Of a DNA stretch of 32,457 nt, positions 32,368 to 32,457 are shown piece by piece (position 1 is the stretch's first letter; every line of letters begins with the position of its first letter). The stretch covers positions 1 to 32,457 of the forward strand of contig NZ_VCKY01000121.1 of the NCBI RefSeq assembly GCF_005889735.1. Direction: 5' to 3'. The stretch is from Nonomuraea turkmeniaca. Lineage in GTDB: Bacteria > Actinomycetota > Actinomycetes > Streptosporangiales > Streptosporangiaceae. The notes under the pieces were generated by a model, which ran no database searches, was not told where the DNA came from, and saw only the letters and a list, made by a program, of their open reading frames with translations. The position numbers and the translations under genes are program-made.

Positions 32368-32457
32368 TCAGACTTTGGCGTCGGGGCAGTCGTCATGCAC
32401 CTGCGGCGGCCGTACGACGTTCGTGTCGGTTTCCACGCCCCCGCCCACTTCCACGCC
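32368..32457 (-). CDS. 3' end of an unidentified gene
   Basis: The last 90 nt read open on minus in one frame from the window edge to a TGA at 32368-32370, giving a 29-residue tail ending VHDDCPDAKV. Codons are mostly G/C-ending. The tail is Gly/Val-rich then polar, with one Cys. The stop sits back-to-back with that of the secreted-protein gene (TGATCA), leaving no space between them. Too little is present for a function. Confidence 0.55.
   Translation of the reverse strand, partial: GVEVGGGVETDTNVVRPPQVHDDCPDAKV

Overview
The window is high-GC DNA with strongly G/C-ending codons from an actinomycete. Three things point there: an S-(hydroxymethyl)mycothiol dehydrogenase (mycothiol is an actinobacterial thiol), an acyl-CoA carboxylase with a separate epsilon subunit, and many TANNNT -10 boxes placed 6-8 nt before start codons. 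My best guess is a Streptosporangiales member (Nonomuraea-like), inferred from memory of gene order and not proven. Most of the window is core metabolism with a few accessory genes. I see no tRNA, rRNA, insertion sequence, prophage or CRISPR array.

Layout. At the left edge is a truncated NYN-domain ribonuclease gene (minus). It is followed by pccB-pccE (minus), an ABC exporter pair (plus) and ppc (plus). An epoxide hydrolase and an fdhF/YdeP-like molybdopterin oxidoreductase with its sulfurtransferase fdhD follow on minus. A tight plus-strand run comes next: birA, a PH-domain membrane protein, a class III adenylate cyclase (TTG start overlapping the previous stop), mscR and an MBL hydrolase. 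Then come bfd-bfr behind iron boxes, converging on a cytoplasmic GH95 alpha-L-fucosidase-like enzyme. The 19.3-25 kb part carries an atypical SDR epimerase, a methyltransferase, a two-component system, a GtrA protein, a frameshifted small gene and a GIY-YIG-like protein. The right part has an acyl-CoA dehydrogenase, UDP-glucose dehydrogenase, a GNAT protein, purK-purE, a VOC protein, a secreted protein and the 3' end of a last minus-strand gene.

How the genes fit together. BirA would biotinylate the carboxylase alpha subunit (outside the window) that works with PccB and PccE. Ppc, PccB and the acyl-CoA dehydrogenase concern C3/C4 and acyl-CoA metabolism. MscR and the MBL enzyme suit mycothiol-dependent formaldehyde removal, which yields formate; the FdhF/FdhD pair could relate to this, but that is inference. 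Bfd and Bfr are an iron release/storage pair. PurK and PurE act consecutively in purine synthesis.

Most unusual signals. (1) A ~123-nt element, about 91% identical in two copies, sits directly before the start codons of pccB and fdhF, with a possible worn third copy at the purK-purE junction. (2) The same two genes carry short patches of A/T-ending codons in otherwise G/C-ending reading frames. (3) A 31-bp unit is repeated five times between convergent genes. (4) A small gene is broken by a 5-bp tandem duplication. (5) A DasR-like palindrome lies before ppc. (6) A cluster of palindromes lies upstream of gtrA. No complete, clearly novel multi-gene system is evident; the repeated 5' element is the best candidate for something undescribed.
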